From: an uncultured Eubacteriales bacterium
GTDB taxonomy: Bacteria; Bacillota; Clostridia; Christensenellales; Aristaeellaceae
Length of the DNA stretch: 32,969 bases
NCBI GenBank assembly: GCA_902785105.1
Contig: CACZXF010000037.1
Location: 1 to 32,969 of the forward strand
Direction of reading: 5' to 3'
Shown here: piece after piece, positions 16,969 through 24,097 of the stretch
Numbering within the stretch: the stretch's first letter is position 1
Layout: every line of letters begins with the position of its first letter
Translations under genes and position numbers: made by a program
Notes under the pieces: generated by a model
Seen by the model: only the letters and a program-made list of their open reading frames with translations
What the model was told of the DNA's origin: nothing
Database searches by the model: none

Positions 16969-17724
16969 ATGTATCGCGTGGTACTGGTGGATGACGAGCG
17001 CATGATCGTCGAAGGCTTATCCCGGGTAGTGCCCTGGGAAAAGCTGGGCTGCGAGGTCAGCGGCACGGCTGCCAACGGACGGGAAGGTTTGGCGCTGATT
17101 CGCCGGGTAAAGCCGGACATCCTGATGACGGACATCAGAATGCCCAATATGGACGGCCTCAGAATGGTCGCCGCGCTGAGAAGCGAATTCCCGAATCTGC
17201 AAATCACGGTGCTCACGGCCTTCCGGGATTTTGAATACGCCCAGACCGCACTGAATCTGGGCGTGTGCCGATACCTTCTGAAACCCAGCAAAATGGACGA
17301 GCTGGACGAGGCGATCCATACCATGATCGCCCGGCTGGACGCATTGCCCAAAGCCGAGGTCCCGGAGCCTGCGGACCCGGCGGCCGGGAATTACATCGTG
17401 CGGCAAGCGCTGGATTACATGCGCACCCACTGTCACCAGCGACTGAGCCTTTCAGACGTGGCCGATCAGGTCTACGTCAGCCAGTGGCACCTCAGCAAGC
17501 TCATCAACAGGCACACCAGCCAAAGCTTCCTCGACCTCCTCAGCGGCATGCGTGTCGAGAAGGCCAAACGGCTCTTGTCAAGCTCCTCATTGCGCATTCA
17601 CGAAATCGCCGAACAGTGCGGCTACAGCGACCTCGGCCACTTTTCCAGAAATTTCAAAAAGCTGACGGGGCAGACGCCGGGGGAGTACCGGGACACCGCT
17701 GTGCGCAAACAGAAAAACAATTGA
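16969..17724 (+). CDS. YesN-type response regulator (REC + AraC HTH)
   Basis: 251 residues, about half the size of the longest YesN proteins because the middle linker is short. The receiver domain (1-120) has the acidic pair DDE at 8-10, the phosphorylated Asp55 in MTDIRMPNMDG, the T of LTAF and the K of LLKPSK. The C-terminal AraC-type DNA-binding domain (about 135-245) holds both helix-turn-helix units: LSLSDVADQVYVSQWHLSKL and IHEIAEQCGYSDLGHFSRNF, then KKLTGQTPGEYR. GGGAGG overlaps the end of the upstream gene and sets the ATG. It is the cognate partner of the YesM-type kinase and most likely activates the transport and phosphorylase promoters. Confidence 0.93.
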   Translation: MYRVVLVDDERMIVEGLSRVVPWEKLGCEVSGTAANGREGLALIRRVKPDILMTDIRMPNMDGLRMVAALRSEFPNLQITVLTAFRDFEYAQTALNLGVCRYLLKPSKMDELDEAIHTMIARLDALPKAEVPEPADPAAGNYIVRQALDYMRTHCHQRLSLSDVADQVYVSQWHLSKLINRHTSQSFLDLLSGMRVEKAKRLLSSSSLRIHEIAEQCGYSDLGHFSRNFKKLTGQTPGEYRDTAVRKQKNN

Positions 17725-17756
17725 GGAAACGCTGAACAAATCAGCAATATCATTAG

Positions 17757-17927
17757 GACTTCATCGCTCGCTATGGCCGAGCGTCCAACGCCGCCACCGG
17801 CAACGAGATCGATCCCAACGCCAACGTGGAGCAGAAGAACATCTCCACGCTGGAAACCGAAATCTACAAGCGGGATACCATCGCCATCAACCGCCTGGGG
17901 ACGTACAGGAAGCTTCAGGAGGTATAG
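17757..17927 (+). pseudogene. Fragment resembling class III anaerobic ribonucleotide reductase (nrdD)
   Basis: 57 codons read DFIARYGRASNAATGNEIDP, then NANVEQKNISTLETEIYKRD and TIAINRLGTYRKLQEV before TAG; a TAG also lies immediately upstream. From memory, 'GNEIDPNANVxxKNIxTLxxEIxKRDxIxxNR' is a conserved stretch near the N-terminus of the Firmicute anaerobic ribonucleoside-triphosphate reductase. No start, glycyl radical region or ATP cone is here. It is a short relic left between the sugar locus and the redox island. Confidence 0.6.
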
Positions 17928-18010
17928 CTAAAGAATTTTGATAAAAAATAAATCGAGTTGTGTATGATATTTGCACACACCTCGATCTTTGTTACACGGA
18001 CCCGTTTTTG

Positions 18011-18078
18011 TTGCCTAACTGACGTGGTTGGGCAAAATTTGAGGGACTCGATCAGATGATCGGGTCCCGATTTCTTTT
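18011..18078. terminator. Pair of hairpins, probable bidirectional terminator
   Basis: TTGCCTAAC (18011-18019) pairs with GTTGGGCAA (18027-18035), and GGGACTCGATC (18043-18053) pairs with GATCGGGTCCC (18058-18068) followed by GATTTCTTTT. On the minus strand the second stem is followed by TCAAATTTTG, so it could also end the TetR transcript. A further imperfect stem (ATCGAG / CTCGAT) lies at 17952-17985. The rest of 17928-18206 holds no recognisable gene. Confidence 0.5.
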
Positions 18079-18206
18079 CTGTCCTTTCGACGTTTGATTG
18101 TTAATATTTTGAAAATGCAGAATATGTTATCACGCCAACTGATTCGCAGCACTGCTTGAAAATGGGTTGTTCTGAGGGTGTCTGCTGGTTTGGCTTTATG
18201 GAGTGA

Positions 18207-18791
18207 TCACAGCTTCTCGTGGATCCCATATCTTTCCCGCACGATGTTCATGAACCAGTCCTCACTATTGTCCAACCGATCACGGTTGAGCCCGACATGG
18301 GTCTGTGCGATCTCCAGCGTATCCAGCGTGCCATAGTAAAAAACATAGATCAGTGTGACCAGCTCGGAGATCTCGGCGTCCGGCGCAAGCTCACCGCGCT
18401 CCTTCGCTGTGGAGAAGAGTTCATGTTTGCGCCCGATCAGCCACTGGGAGAATTCATGCACCTGCTCCTGACAGTCCGGCGCGCCGGGTCCCGGCCACCA
18501 TATCCGTCTGTATCGGCCAAGGTCATGAATGCAATAGGCATACTCCTTGCGTATGATCTCAAATACGTTCTCGTCGGCGCTCAGCAGCTGATCCATGGCC
18601 TCCCGGGATTCCTGAAGGCTGGCTTCGACCACGGCGCGATAGAGTCCCTCCTTGTTCTTGAAATAATAGTAGAGCGGTGCGCGCGTTACGTGGGCCTCCC
18701 GGGCGATCTCCTCAAGATTCACGGCGGAATAATCCATCGTGGCAAAGTGGTTTGTGGCGATGCGCAGTATTTCCTGCCGGGTGTCGTTCAT
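18207..18791 (-). CDS. TetR-family repressor next to the exported flavoprotein reductase
   Basis: 194 residues from the ATG at 18791, which sits 8 bases behind GGAGG; an in-frame TTG at 18806 lies inside that site and is not the start. The N-terminal TetR helix-turn-helix reads AVNLEEIAREAHVTRAPLYY then YFKNKEGLYRAVVEA. The C-terminal ligand domain is variable and contains RRIWWPGPGAPDC. It is divergent from the FMN/FAD reductase at 18926, and the 135 bp between them hold a near-symmetric promoter and operator (18863-18897). The simplest model is a ligand-released repressor of itself and the reductase. The inducer is unknown, perhaps the substrate of the reductase (inference). Confidence 0.9.
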   Translation of the reverse strand: MNDTRQEILRIATNHFATMDYSAVNLEEIAREAHVTRAPLYYYFKNKEGLYRAVVEASLQESREAMDQLLSADENVFEIIRKEYAYCIHDLGRYRRIWWPGPGAPDCQEQVHEFSQWLIGRKHELFSTAKERGELAPDAEISELVTLIYVFYYGTLDTLEIAQTHVGLNRDRLDNSEDWFMNIVRERYGIHEKL

Positions 18792-18862
18792 GGCGTTTGC
18801 CTCCAAATCATTCTACATTCAAGGTGTCAAAAGTATAATTTCTTCAGGACCATATGGAAGTA

Positions 18863-18897
18863 TTGACTATTATACATGCGTGTATGTATAATGTCAA
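18863..18897. promoter_or_regulatory. Bidirectional promoter with TetR operator
   Basis: Plus strand: TTGACT (18863-18868), 18 bases, TATAAT (18887-18892), towards the reductase. Minus strand: TTGACA (18897-18892), 17 bases, TATAAT (18874-18869), towards tetR. Inside lies the perfect inverted repeat ATTATACAT (18869-18877), 6 bases, ATGTATAAT (18884-18892). One bound repressor would block both promoters. Confidence 0.8.
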
Positions 18898-18925
18898 CAG
18901 GGAATACAATAAGGAGGTTTTCATT

Positions 18926-20656
18926 ATGAAGAAACTGCTTTGCACCCTGCTTGCGCTGTGCCTGATTCTGGGCATGCTGCCCGCGGCCTTCGCGGAAGGC
19001 GTCAGCGGCACCTTTGAAGGCGAGTCCAGCGGCTTTCACGGCCCGGTGAAGGTGTCTGTGACGCTGGACAACGGCGCGATCACCGACGTTACCGTCACCG
19101 ACCAGGCCGAGACCTACGGCGTCAGCGACTGGTCCATCAGCGAGATGCCCAAGCGCATCGTGGAGCATCAGAGCTGGAACGTGGACGCCACCACCGGCGC
19201 GACCTTCAGCGCCTATGCCGTGAAGTACGCGGTGAAGAACGCCATCGAGGCCTCCGGCGCCACCGGCCTGGACGCCGAGGTGCATGAGACCGCAGAGGAC
19301 GAGACCCTGGACACCGACGTGCTGATCATCGGCGGCGGCATCGCCGGCCTGGTTTCCGCCATCGAGGCCGCCAACGCCGGCGCGAAGGTGGTCGTGCTGG
19401 AGAAGCTGGACCGCCTGGGCGGCAGCTCCGTCACCTCTGGCGGCTATGTCTATGGCACCGGCTCCCAGATGAACAAGGACGAGAGCATCGACGGCTATCA
19501 TCCCGAGGATATTGTGGCCTATTACAACGAGCGCACCGGCGGCGACATGGACGAGGCCATGGTCACCTTCTGGGCGGAGCATTCCGGCGAGAGCGTGGAC
19601 TGGCTCATCGATGAGATGGGCGTGGTGTTCGACGCGGGCGTCGTGACCTCCGGCACCAGCCCGGCGCTGCGCGCGCATCTGACCACCCAGGGCGGCGGCC
19701 CCATCATGGTGCCGATCTGGGAAAAGGCCCTGTCCAATGAGAACATCACCATCGTGCGCCACGCGGCGGTGACCGAGCTGATCGCCGACGGCGACGTGGT
19801 GACCGGCGCTGTGGCCGACCACTATGGCGCGAAGCTGACCGTGAACGCCAAGGCCGTGATCGTGGCCTGCGGCGGCTTTGACCGCAATCCCGAATACATG
19901 GCCAAGTACGTGCCCAATTCCGACGGCGTGCCCTCCATGTCCTCCTGCGGCAATACCGGCGACGAGATCGCCTGGGCCGAGGCGTTGGGTGCTTCCCTGG
20001 TGTTCAAGGGCGGCGTCATGGGCATGCACACCACCGACGCCTCCTACACCCTGACCGGCAGTTATAACCTGCTGTCCTTCCTGCCCACCCTGGGCGTGAA
20101 CGACAAGGGCGAGCGCTTCATGAACGAGTCCCTGGACTATCCGCTGTTCTACGAGGCCATGGACAAAAACGGCACCAGCTGCGCCTGGTGGATCTTTGAT
20201 TCCTCCATGGCGGACTACATTCCGCTGATGGATCTGGCCGTGTCTCGCCGTCAGGGCTTCACCGCCGACACTCTGGAGGCGCTGGGTGAGGCCGCCGGTC
20301 TGGATTCCGAGACCTTCGCCGCTACCGTGGCCCGCTACAACGAGCTGGCCGCCAAGGGCGAGGACGAGGACTTCGGCCGCGCTGGTCTGGTGCCGCTGGC
20401 TGAGGAAGGCCCCTACTACGCCATCAAGGTCATCCGCTCCACTGTGGCCGGCTTTGGCGGCTTCGAGATCAACACCGACGCCCAGGTGCTGAAGGAGGAC
20501 AAGACCGTGTTCCCGAACCTGTTCGCCGCCGGCGAGTGCGCCTCCGGCCAGTTCTTCGCCACGGTGTATCCGTGCTCCGGCTCCATGCTGTCCATCTCCA
20601 CCACCTATGGCCGCGTGGCCGGCAGGAATGCCGCGGCTGTGGCGCTGGGCAAGTAA
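18926..20656 (+). CDS. Exported FMN/FAD flavoprotein reductase (fumarate/urocanate reductase-like)
   Basis: 576 residues. A signal peptide (MKKLLCTLLALCLILGMLPA-AFA) sends it outside. Next is an FMN-binding domain (about 27-110) with the flavinylation motif DATTGATFS, in which Thr93 would carry covalent FMN. The FAD-binding reductase domain starts with DVLIIGGGIAGLVSAIEAAN and ends with GSMLSISTTYGRVAGRNAA. This layout is that of secreted gut reductases that use fumarate, urocanate, cinnamate-like or other enoates as terminal electron acceptors (family knowledge). No haem motifs are visible, so electrons must come from a membrane donor encoded elsewhere. AAGGAGG precedes the ATG. The divergent TetR probably controls it. 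A hairpin repeat follows 55 bases downstream. The specific acceptor cannot be predicted. Confidence 0.9.
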   Translation: MKKLLCTLLALCLILGMLPAAFAEGVSGTFEGESSGFHGPVKVSVTLDNGAITDVTVTDQAETYGVSDWSISEMPKRIVEHQSWNVDATTGATFSAYAVKYAVKNAIEASGATGLDAEVHETAEDETLDTDVLIIGGGIAGLVSAIEAANAGAKVVVLEKLDRLGGSSVTSGGYVYGTGSQMNKDESIDGYHPEDIVAYYNERTGGDMDEAMVTFWAEHSGESVDWLIDEMGVVFDAGVVTSGTSPALRAHLTTQGGGPIMVPIWEKALSNENITIVRHAAVTELIADGDVVTGAVADHYGAKLTVNAKAVIVACGGFDRNPEYMAKYVPNSDGVPSMSSCGNTGDEIAWAEALGASLVFKGGVMGMHTTDASYTLTGSYNLLSFLPTLGVNDKGERFMNESLDYPLFYEAMDKNGTSCAWWIFDSSMADYIPLMDLAVSRRQGFTADTLEALGEAAGLDSETFAATVARYNELAAKGEDEDFGRAGLVPLAEEGPYYAIKVIRSTVAGFGGFEINTDAQVLKEDKTVFPNLFAAGECASGQFFATVYPCSGSMLSISTTYGRVAGRNAAAVALGK

Positions 20657-20710
20657 AAAGGCGCTTTCTGAAAAGGCAGTCTGTAACAGACAGCTCCAGA
20701 ATCGTAACAA

Positions 20711-20838
20711 GCGACACCCCTTTATCGTTCCACACCGTGCGGAAGCGTAAAGGGGTGTCGCGTCGTCTTGTCCTCGTAAGCCTGCGGTCGCCCTGTCATA
20801 AGCTTTCCCGGCCAGTCCGACCATGTGCCCATATCAGC
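20711..20838 (+). repeat. Hairpin repeat family, copy 1
   Basis: GCGACACCCCTTTA (20711-20724) and TAAAGGGGTGTCGC (20748-20761) form a perfect 14 bp stem around CGTTCCACACCGTGCGG. A tail with GGCCAGTCCGACCATG and CCCATATCA is shared with copy 3. It stands 55 bases behind the flavoprotein reductase. Related copies are at 24974 and 27557, all in the same orientation. Confidence 0.8.
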
Positions 20839-20906
20839 CAACGGCTTGCGACAGGGGGTGACGAGTCGATATCATCCTGCTCTAAGAAAGCAGTGTCGAT
20901 TCCCTC

Positions 20907-21641
20907 ATGTTCCTTGCCTGTGCCTTCGTGGCTCTGGCGGAGGAGACGCCCGCCGACGATGAGATCGTGGACCGCATTTACACCCTGGAAAACGCCATGG
21001 AGACGCCCATCACTTCGCTGTATGTCTACGAATCCAGGGGGCAGAACCTGGTGCCGGATGGCCTGAAGCCCGGCGAGCATATCCAGGTGAACGTCTCTGG
21101 CCGCTACCTGCGCACCCCGAACCAGACCCTGTACACCGTGGAATTTGTGGCAGACGGCGAGACCTACGCCATCCGCACGCTGCATGTGGAGGACCTGTTC
21201 AACGTGCTGTACCTGAAGGGCACGGACGCTGTCTCCGGCGCGACGGTTGTCTCCTTCACCAACCCCGACGGCAGCGCACAGCAGGTCGAGGAAGTGGAAG
21301 CGCCCGGTGAGGACGAGATCGTCACCCGGACCTACACGCTGGAGAACGCCATGGACACGGAGATCACCGAGCTGTACGTCTACAAGTCTCGCGGTGAGAA
21401 CCTGGTGCCCGACGGTCTCCAGCCCGGCGAACAGGTGCAGGCCGAGGTGTTCGGCTACTATCTGCACACCCCCAACGAGACGCTGTGTACCGTCGAGTAT
21501 ACCACCGAGGGCGATAAGTTCGTCAACACCTACAGCATCCGGACGCTGCATGTTGAGGACCTGTTCGAGGTGCTCTACCTGACCGGCGCGGACGCCGTGG
21601 CCGGCGCGACGCCTGTCGCCTTCGCCAAGCCCGAAAAGTAA
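20907..21641 (+). CDS. Secreted protein with two tandem ~105-residue repeats; 5' end looks damaged
   Basis: 244 residues from the first in-frame ATG. The visible N-terminus, MFLACAFVALAEE, looks like the end of a signal peptide whose charged start is missing. No ribosome site precedes the ATG and a TAA lies nine codons... upstream in frame, so the gene may be 5'-truncated. The body is an internal duplication: unit 1 (about 17-119) and unit 2 (about 135-240) share YTLENAM, LYVY(E/K)SRG(Q/E)NLVPDG, PGE, HTPN/RTPN and TLHVEDLF(N/E)VLYL. Each ends in DAV(S/A)GAT, like the flavin-attachment motif of FMN-binding domains: intact SGAT in unit 1 (Thr113) and AGAT in unit 2. I do not recognise the family otherwise. 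It may be an accessory to the adjacent exported reductase (inference). Confidence 0.6.
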   Translation: MFLACAFVALAEETPADDEIVDRIYTLENAMETPITSLYVYESRGQNLVPDGLKPGEHIQVNVSGRYLRTPNQTLYTVEFVADGETYAIRTLHVEDLFNVLYLKGTDAVSGATVVSFTNPDGSAQQVEEVEAPGEDEIVTRTYTLENAMDTEITELYVYKSRGENLVPDGLQPGEQVQAEVFGYYLHTPNETLCTVEYTTEGDKFVNTYSIRTLHVEDLFEVLYLTGADAVAGATPVAFAKPEK

Positions 21642-21651
21642 GAGATCGATC

Positions 21652-21687
21652 AATGCCGCAGGGAAGCATGCGTTCTCTGCGGCATTT
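21652..21687 (+). terminator. Terminator-like hairpin after the repeat protein gene
   Basis: AATGCCGCAG (21652-21661) pairs perfectly with CTGCGGCATT (21677-21686) around a 15-base loop. The T-tract is short (TTTCATC), so strength is uncertain. Confidence 0.5.
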
Positions 21688-21698
21688 CATCAAAAGCA

Positions 21699-21926
21699 AT
21701 GAATTTGGATCAAATCGACAGAAGATTTGGAACGGTGTTTGCCATTGTCTCGGCGGTGCTCTTTGGCACGATGCCGCTGTTTACAAAGACCGCCTATGCC
21801 TATGGCTGCAACGCCTATACGGTGGCATTTGGCAGATTCCTGGTCGGTGCACTGGGGAGTGGGATGTGGCAGTTCACTTTTCGCTTTCCGTTCCAGCATC
21901 TTCGGAATGAGAAGAACAGTCTCTGA
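21699..21926 (+). pseudogene. Truncated EamA/DMT-family transporter
   Basis: The first ~52 codons (MNLDQIDRRFGTVFAIVSAV, LFGTMPLFTKTAYAYGCNAY, TVAFGRFLVGAL) are the first helix and start of the second of an EamA-type drug/metabolite exporter. After VGAL the frame changes into unrelated sequence (GSGMWQFTFRFPFQHLRN) and stops at 75 codons, where the family has ~290-300 residues and ten helices. There is no convincing ribosome site. Remainder of the gene is absent, so this is a deletion remnant. Nothing else is seen in 21927-22025. Confidence 0.65.
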
Positions 21927-22025
21927 AAAGCATAAGCCATAGCAAAAAGCAGCATCACGACGGCTGAATTTGAAACAGTCAAAATGACTCGGTTACCTTG
22001 GCTCCCTCGATAGATTGACGCTGTT

Positions 22026-22628
22026 TTACAATCCTCCCAAATACCGGCGAAGGATTCGTATCAGTATTTCGTGTATATCCATCTTCCCATCATTCAATGC
22101 CCATTCGAATACACAGCCTTTTACGATTGTGCAGACGTCCATGCTCAATACATGGGCGTTTGTCTTTTGATCCAGTATATGCTTGGCAATGGCACTCTCA
22201 ATCTCCCTTTCACAACGCGCCATAACGGTACCATCCGCGAACTTGCCATCTTCCTCACACATATAAGCGGACAATGCCTGATTGCCCGTGGTGTAGAAGC
22301 TCTTCATGAAATCCTCACCCAACTCCATGTATCGGTCGATCAGGTGAAAATAGAGCTCACAAATTCTATCGGGCAGTTGCTCCAGGGGAGTGGTCAGCTC
22401 GAAGCTGTCAAAGGAGGCCTCCTTCACAAAATACATCAGCAGATCGTCCTTGTTTTTGAAATGGTGGTAGAACGTGCCGATGGAGAGCCCGGATTCCTCC
22501 ACCACGCTTCGCACGGTCACTGCATCCGCGCCTTCACGCTTGATGATCGCAACAGTGGCATCAATGAGCTTCTGTTTGGCGTCCATGGGCTCTGCCGACT
22601 TTGGCGGGCGTCCGCATTTTCTGGGCAT
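22026..22628 (-). CDS. TetR-family repressor of the DsbA-like/MBL/SDR operon
   Basis: 200 residues. After a basic N-terminal arm (MPRKCGRPPKSAEP), the TetR helix-turn-helix reads AVTVRSVVEESGLSIGTFYH then HFKNKDDLLMYFVKEA. The ligand-binding part is all helical and family-variable. AGGAG lies 8 bases before the ATG on the minus strand. It is divergent from the operon starting at 22746, with a perfect 13 bp inverted repeat in the middle of the shared promoter (22675-22708). Autoregulation and control of the operon are the natural reading. Basic residues before the helix-turn-helix could add minor-groove contacts (inference). Confidence 0.92.
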   Translation of the reverse strand: MPRKCGRPPKSAEPMDAKQKLIDATVAIIKREGADAVTVRSVVEESGLSIGTFYHHFKNKDDLLMYFVKEASFDSFELTTPLEQLPDRICELYFHLIDRYMELGEDFMKSFYTTGNQALSAYMCEEDGKFADGTVMARCEREIESAIAKHILDQKTNAHVLSMDVCTIVKGCVFEWALNDGKMDIHEILIRILRRYLGGL

Positions 22629-22674
22629 ATCCTGTTCTCCTGTTTGTAAAATAATAAAACGAGTTCTAAAACTG

Positions 22675-22708
22675 TTGACATTATAGCACGAGTTGGCTAT
22701 AATGTCAA
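22675..22708. promoter_or_regulatory. Perfectly symmetric bidirectional promoter/TetR operator
   Basis: TTGACATTATAGC (22675-22687), 8 bases, then its exact inverse GCTATAATGTCAA (22696-22708). Plus strand: TTGACA and TATAAT (22698-22703) 17 bases apart. Minus strand: TTGACA (22708-22703) and TATAAT (22685-22680), also 17 apart. Both are full consensus promoters embedded in one palindrome. Confidence 0.88.
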
Positions 22709-22745
22709 TAAAACATGTTCTATTTAATCATTGGAGGTGTACGCG

Positions 22746-23450
22746 GTGAAAATCATGTACTGGTCGGATTATGCCTGCCCCTATTGTTATATCGGTGAAA
22801 CGCATCTGAAGAATGCCATTGAGAATCTGGGATTGGGTGATCAGGTGGAAACTGAGATGCTGGCCTTTGAGCTTGACCCGGATGCCAGCAGGACCTATAC
22901 CGGAGCGACGGTTGACCGCTTCGCAAAGAAATATGGTCTGAGCACAGCAGGAGCACAGGAGCGCATCGACGGTATCTCCCGGATGGGCCGCGAAGCCGGA
23001 CTGGACTTCCGCTATGCCGAAACCCGGTACACGAACACCTTTGACGCCCATCGGCTGACCAAGCTGGCACAGCGAAAGAGCGCGGAATTGGCAGATCGCC
23101 TTGAAGAGCGCCTCTACCACGCCTATTTCTCGGAGAATCTGGAGCTGGGCGATCACGCTGTGCTCAAGCGCATCGCCCTGGAGGAGGGCATGGATGAGGC
23201 AGAGGTCGATGCTGTGCTCAATTCCAATCAATACGCCGATGACGTCCGCCTGGATGAGCGCGAGGCCCAGCGCTACGGCGTGCATGCGGTTCCCTATTTT
23301 GTCGTTGGCAACAAGTACGCGATTCCCGGCGCGATGCCGGTGGAGGCCATGGAGCGTGTGCTGAAAAACGTATTGGATGAGGAAGCAAAGGCGCAGAATG
23401 TGGTTCAGGGCATGAGCTGCGGTCCGGACGGCTGCCACTTCGAGGGTTGA
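22746..23450 (+). CDS. DsbA-family (FrnE-like) thiol oxidoreductase
   Basis: 234 residues, read from GTG 22746, which lies 8 bases behind GGAGG (the next ATG, 22755, is too far in). The thioredoxin-fold active site CPYC is at residues 11-14 (MYWSDYACPYCYIG); the cis-Pro loop is AVPYFVVGNKYAIPGA. There is no signal peptide, so it works in the cytosol, as FrnE-type proteins do. The C-terminus GMSCGPDGCHFEG adds a second cysteine pair. It is the first gene of an operon with an MBL-fold hydrolase and a dehydrogenase and is divergent from its TetR. Role: thiol-disulfide exchange, or glutathione-type isomerase chemistry as in the related HCCA isomerases; which one is unclear. Confidence 0.88.
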   Translation: MKIMYWSDYACPYCYIGETHLKNAIENLGLGDQVETEMLAFELDPDASRTYTGATVDRFAKKYGLSTAGAQERIDGISRMGREAGLDFRYAETRYTNTFDAHRLTKLAQRKSAELADRLEERLYHAYFSENLELGDHAVLKRIALEEGMDEAEVDAVLNSNQYADDVRLDEREAQRYGVHAVPYFVVGNKYAIPGAMPVEAMERVLKNVLDEEAKAQNVVQGMSCGPDGCHFEG

Positions 23451-23452
23451 GC

Positions 23453-24082
23453 ATGAATGTCTACAAGGTTCCCGTGAAGGGTTATTTTGCGGTCAACAGC
23501 TATTTCCTGATCGACGAGGATATCGGCCATGGCTTTTTGATCGATCCCGGTGCGCAGGGTGAGGCATTGGTTCAGATCATCCGAAGCAAGGTTTGGACGA
23601 TCGAGAAGATCCTGTTGACCCACGGCCACTTTGACCACACCGGAGGCATCGAGGCCATCCGCAGGGAATTGGACATCCCGGTGTACATCCACGAGAACGG
23701 CGCGGGCTATCTGGAGGATACACGGCTCAACCTGTCGGAGTATTGCGGGGAGCATGTCATTGTGAGGGATGCCCACTTCTTTCAGGATGGCGCAGTGTTC
23801 TCCCTTGCGGGGCATGCCTCTCCCGTGCTGACGGCCATCCACACGCCGGGTCACACGCCGGATTCCACGACCTTCTACGATGTCGCCGACCACATTGCCT
23901 TTGTGGGCGACACCATCTTCAAGGGTGGCATGGGCACGGACCAGTATCCCGGAGGCAATCGCAGGCAGCTTGTCACGAGCATCGCCCAGAGAATTCTGAC
24001 GCTTCCTGACAATACGACACTCTATTCAGGGCATTCCGAAAAGACGACTGTAGGCGCGGAAAAGCGCTTATATATTTTATGA
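23453..24082 (+). CDS. MBL-fold metallo-hydrolase (glyoxalase II-like)
   Basis: 209 residues; the zinc-binding motif THGHFDH at 56-62 and later HTPGHTPDS, GDTIFKGGMG and YSGHSEKTT supply the expected metal ligands. The family hydrolyses thioesters such as S-lactoylglutathione, among other substrates. The ATG at 23453 is three bases after the stop of the DsbA-like gene; only a weak GAGG is upstream, so translation is probably coupled. A TTG six bases earlier is less likely. Together with the thiol oxidoreductase and the dehydrogenase it could detoxify an electrophile by way of a low-molecular thiol (inference). Confidence 0.88.
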   Translation: MNVYKVPVKGYFAVNSYFLIDEDIGHGFLIDPGAQGEALVQIIRSKVWTIEKILLTHGHFDHTGGIEAIRRELDIPVYIHENGAGYLEDTRLNLSEYCGEHVIVRDAHFFQDGAVFSLAGHASPVLTAIHTPGHTPDSTTFYDVADHIAFVGDTIFKGGMGTDQYPGGNRRQLVTSIAQRILTLPDNTTLYSGHSEKTTVGAEKRLYIL

Positions 24083-24097
24083 TTGGAGAAGTGTATT

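Noticed and set aside
16104-17351. A 415-codon minus-strand frame across the second binding protein and response regulator
   Set aside because: Shadow frame; both plus-strand genes have clear family motifs and ribosome sites.
18105-18206. 33-codon frame reading FENAEYVITPTDSQHCLKMG then CSEGVCWFGFME
   Set aside because: It looks protein-like but is short, has a stop just upstream and no start; no family could be recognised, so it was not listed as a gene.
18827-20824. A 665-codon open frame on the minus strand
   Set aside because: Antisense of the exported flavoprotein reductase. It would also cover the tetR promoter region and is rich in Gly/His/Val as expected for a shadow.
20907-21641. 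Reading the tandem repeats as a sequencing or assembly duplication
   Set aside because: The two units differ at many positions in both DNA and protein, so they are an old natural duplication.
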